Shown here piece by piece: positions 5,836 through 7,078 of a DNA stretch of 7,078 bases. The number at the start of each line of letters is the position of its first letter. Position 1 is the stretch's first letter. Under the pieces are notes generated by a model. It made no database searches. It was not told where the DNA came from and saw nothing but the letters and a program-made list of their open reading frames with translations. Source of the DNA: an uncultured Candidatus Saccharibacteria bacterium (lineage in GTDB: Bacteria > Patescibacteriota > Saccharimonadia > Saccharimonadales > Saccharimonadaceae); contig CALFQW010000051.1 in NCBI GenBank assembly GCA_937919305.1, positions 1 to 7,078 on the forward strand, written 5' to 3'. The translations under genes and the position numbers were made by a program.

Positions 5836-7078
5836 GTGAAGCCTGAAACACATCTCTCAGCTATAAAAGGCGTCGGTGCAAAAACTGCTGAAAAGTTTGC
5901 CGCTGCCGGACTAGAGACAGTGCGAGATATCGTATATTTTTTTCCACGTAGACATGATGATTTCTCTCAGATAACAGACATCATAGATATAAAGCCCGGT
6001 AAGGTATCTGTCAAAGGCTCCTTCTCAAACGTGAATACCAGACGAGTGAGGCGTGGTATGAGCGTTACCGAAGCAGTACTCGACGATGGCACCGAGAAGG
6101 TGCCGGTAGTGTGGTTCAACCAGCCATATAGAGCTACTCAGATCAAAGAAGAAGGCCCATGGCTTGTAGCTGGAGAGTTCGGCTTGCAGCGTCAGCGTTA
6201 TCAGATCGTGAATCCTAGTGTCGAGCTTCATGCCGGTGATACCGTGAGTACAGCTCGGGTTGTCCCAGTGTATCCAGCTATAAAAGGTTTGAAGTCCCAG
6301 CTCGTGCGTAAGATTTTACTTGAGCTAAAGCCATACATCATGTCTCTCGTTGAGACATTGCCGAAAGATCTCATTAGCACTGAGGGGCTCTGCTCTCACG
6401 CTGATGCTGTCTATAAGATGCATTTTCCGGATTCGCTTGAGGATGTTGAGCTAGCAAGGCTTAGGCTGGGATTCGAGGAAGTGTTTGCCCTGATGCTCGC
6501 GAGCTCGATGAACAAAGCAGATAATGCATCCCTCGAGTCGCACCGTATCGCTTTTGATGCAGCAGATGCGCGGGAGTTCGTGGCTCGACTTCCATTCAAC
6601 CTGACGAACTCGCAGCGCATAGCGGCATGGGAAGCCGTACAGGGTATGGAGAGTGGTCAGCCGATGAACAGACTCTTACAGGGCGATGTAGGCTCTGGGA
6701 AGACGGTTGTTGCTGCTCTCGTTGGCTACATAGCTGCCAGGGCAGGTTTCCAGACTGCGCTGATGGCGCCAACAGAGTTGCTGGCACAGCAGCACGGTCG
6801 AACAATCGCAAGTATTCTCGAGCCACTCGGTATCAGTGTAGGGATAATGACGGGCTCAGTAAAAGGACGGGCGAGGACTGTACTGAATGAGGCGGTTGGT
6901 AGTGGCGCATGTCAGGTCGTTGTTGGTACACAAGCCCTCTTCCAGGATGCAACCAGCTTTCACAATCTCGGGTTTGTTGTCATCGATGAACAACATCGCT
7001 TCGGTGTTGAGCAGCGACAACGTTTGCTCGCAAAGAGTGCAAAGATGCCACATCTACTCTCGATGACAGCAACACCAA
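5836..7078 (+). CDS. recG: ATP-dependent DNA helicase RecG, N-terminal part (runs off the window)
   Basis: RecG is a superfamily 2 double-stranded DNA translocase that remodels stalled replication forks and branch-migrates Holliday junctions. The frame is open to the window edge, giving 414 codons of the usual 680-700 or so. A helix-hairpin-helix-like start ('AIKGVGAKTAEKFAAAGL', then 'DIVYFFPRRHDDF') leads into the OB-fold wedge domain (about 50-140). The helicase motifs follow: Q-motif region 'LPFNLTNSQ', Walker A 'QGDVGSGKT' (282-290), Ia 'MAPTELLAQQH' (310-320), 'VVVGTQALF' (361-369), Walker B 'VVIDEQHRFGVEQR' (381-394, the DEQH typical of RecG) and motif III 'SMTATP' (409-414), where the window ends. 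No ATG fits the start. GTG at 5836 is my choice; TTG at 5827 is in frame and equally possible. Neither has a clear Shine-Dalgarno site. It lies 64 bases after the unknown gene in the same direction. Confidence 0.95.
   Translation, partial: MKPETHLSAIKGVGAKTAEKFAAAGLETVRDIVYFFPRRHDDFSQITDIIDIKPGKVSVKGSFSNVNTRRVRRGMSVTEAVLDDGTEKVPVVWFNQPYRATQIKEEGPWLVAGEFGLQRQRYQIVNPSVELHAGDTVSTARVVPVYPAIKGLKSQLVRKILLELKPYIMSLVETLPKDLISTEGLCSHADAVYKMHFPDSLEDVELARLRLGFEEVFALMLASSMNKADNASLESHRIAFDAADAREFVARLPFNLTNSQRIAAWEAVQGMESGQPMNRLLQGDVGSGKTVVAALVGYIAARAGFQTALMAPTELLAQQHGRTIASILEPLGISVGIMTGSVKGRARTVLNEAVGSGACQVVVGTQALFQDATSFHNLGFVVIDEQHRFGVEQRQRLLAKSAKMPHLLSMTATP

Noticed and set aside
6627..6890. Plus-strand open frame of 87 codons and minus-strand frames nearby (6411-6620, 6596-6826, 6856-7053)
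   Set aside because: All overlap the recG frame, which carries complete helicase motifs here; they are shadows.
1177..7078. Alternative genetic code with TGA as glycine, as in some CPR lineages
   Set aside because: TGA terminates the unknown gene at 5769-5771, and no in-frame TGA has to be read through in the PBP, tyrS or recG.
1..7078. CRISPR array, tRNA or rRNA genes
   Set aside because: No regularly spaced repeats and no tRNA or rRNA signatures were seen on either strand.

Overview
The right-hand three quarters of the window (about 1210-7078) reads as one coherent piece of a bacterial chromosome. It looks like a Patescibacteria/CPR genome, most likely Saccharibacteria (TM7). That lineage call is inference: it rests on the style of the class A penicillin-binding protein (very basic N-terminus, a 'YYDRNGVLLWEDKGDGDY' stretch before the transglycosylase, a cysteine-containing tail), the compact layout with gaps of 9-98 bases, and moderate GC. 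The standard bacterial code fits; TGA acts as a stop.

Layout from left to right. Positions 1-135 are AT-rich with no recognisable gene. Positions 136-954 (+) hold the middle of an AT-rich polytopic membrane protein resembling GT-C-fold glycosyltransferases, lacking both ends. Positions of about 920-1203 (-) hold a roughly 285-base fragment of a secreted protein with a bacterial Ig-like (Big_5-type) domain. It lies out of frame with both neighbours and differs in base composition from the left segment. Positions 1177-3738 (-) encode a class A PBP whose last residues run into this foreign frame. Positions 3739-3836 are a divergent promoter region. Positions 3837-5057 (+) encode tyrosyl-tRNA synthetase. 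Positions 5067-5771 (+) encode an unrecognised protein with a possible Cys-His-Asp catalytic triad. From 5836 (+) to the window edge lies the N-terminal 60% or so of RecG.

The PBP builds and cross-links peptidoglycan at the membrane. tyrS, the unknown gene and recG run in one direction and may be co-transcribed; they share no obvious pathway. The tyrS promoter lies so close to the start codon that its mRNA is probably leaderless, whereas the divergent PBP gene has a leader and a good Shine-Dalgarno site.

Main caution: two abrupt changes of frame, family and composition near 920 and 1200 bracket a fragment about as long as one sequencing read. A chimeric assembly of the first 1.2 kb is the simplest explanation. 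I found no convincing new system. The best candidates for a second look are the unknown Cys/His/Asp protein, the leaderless tyrS start and a perfect 22-base palindrome inside tyrS.
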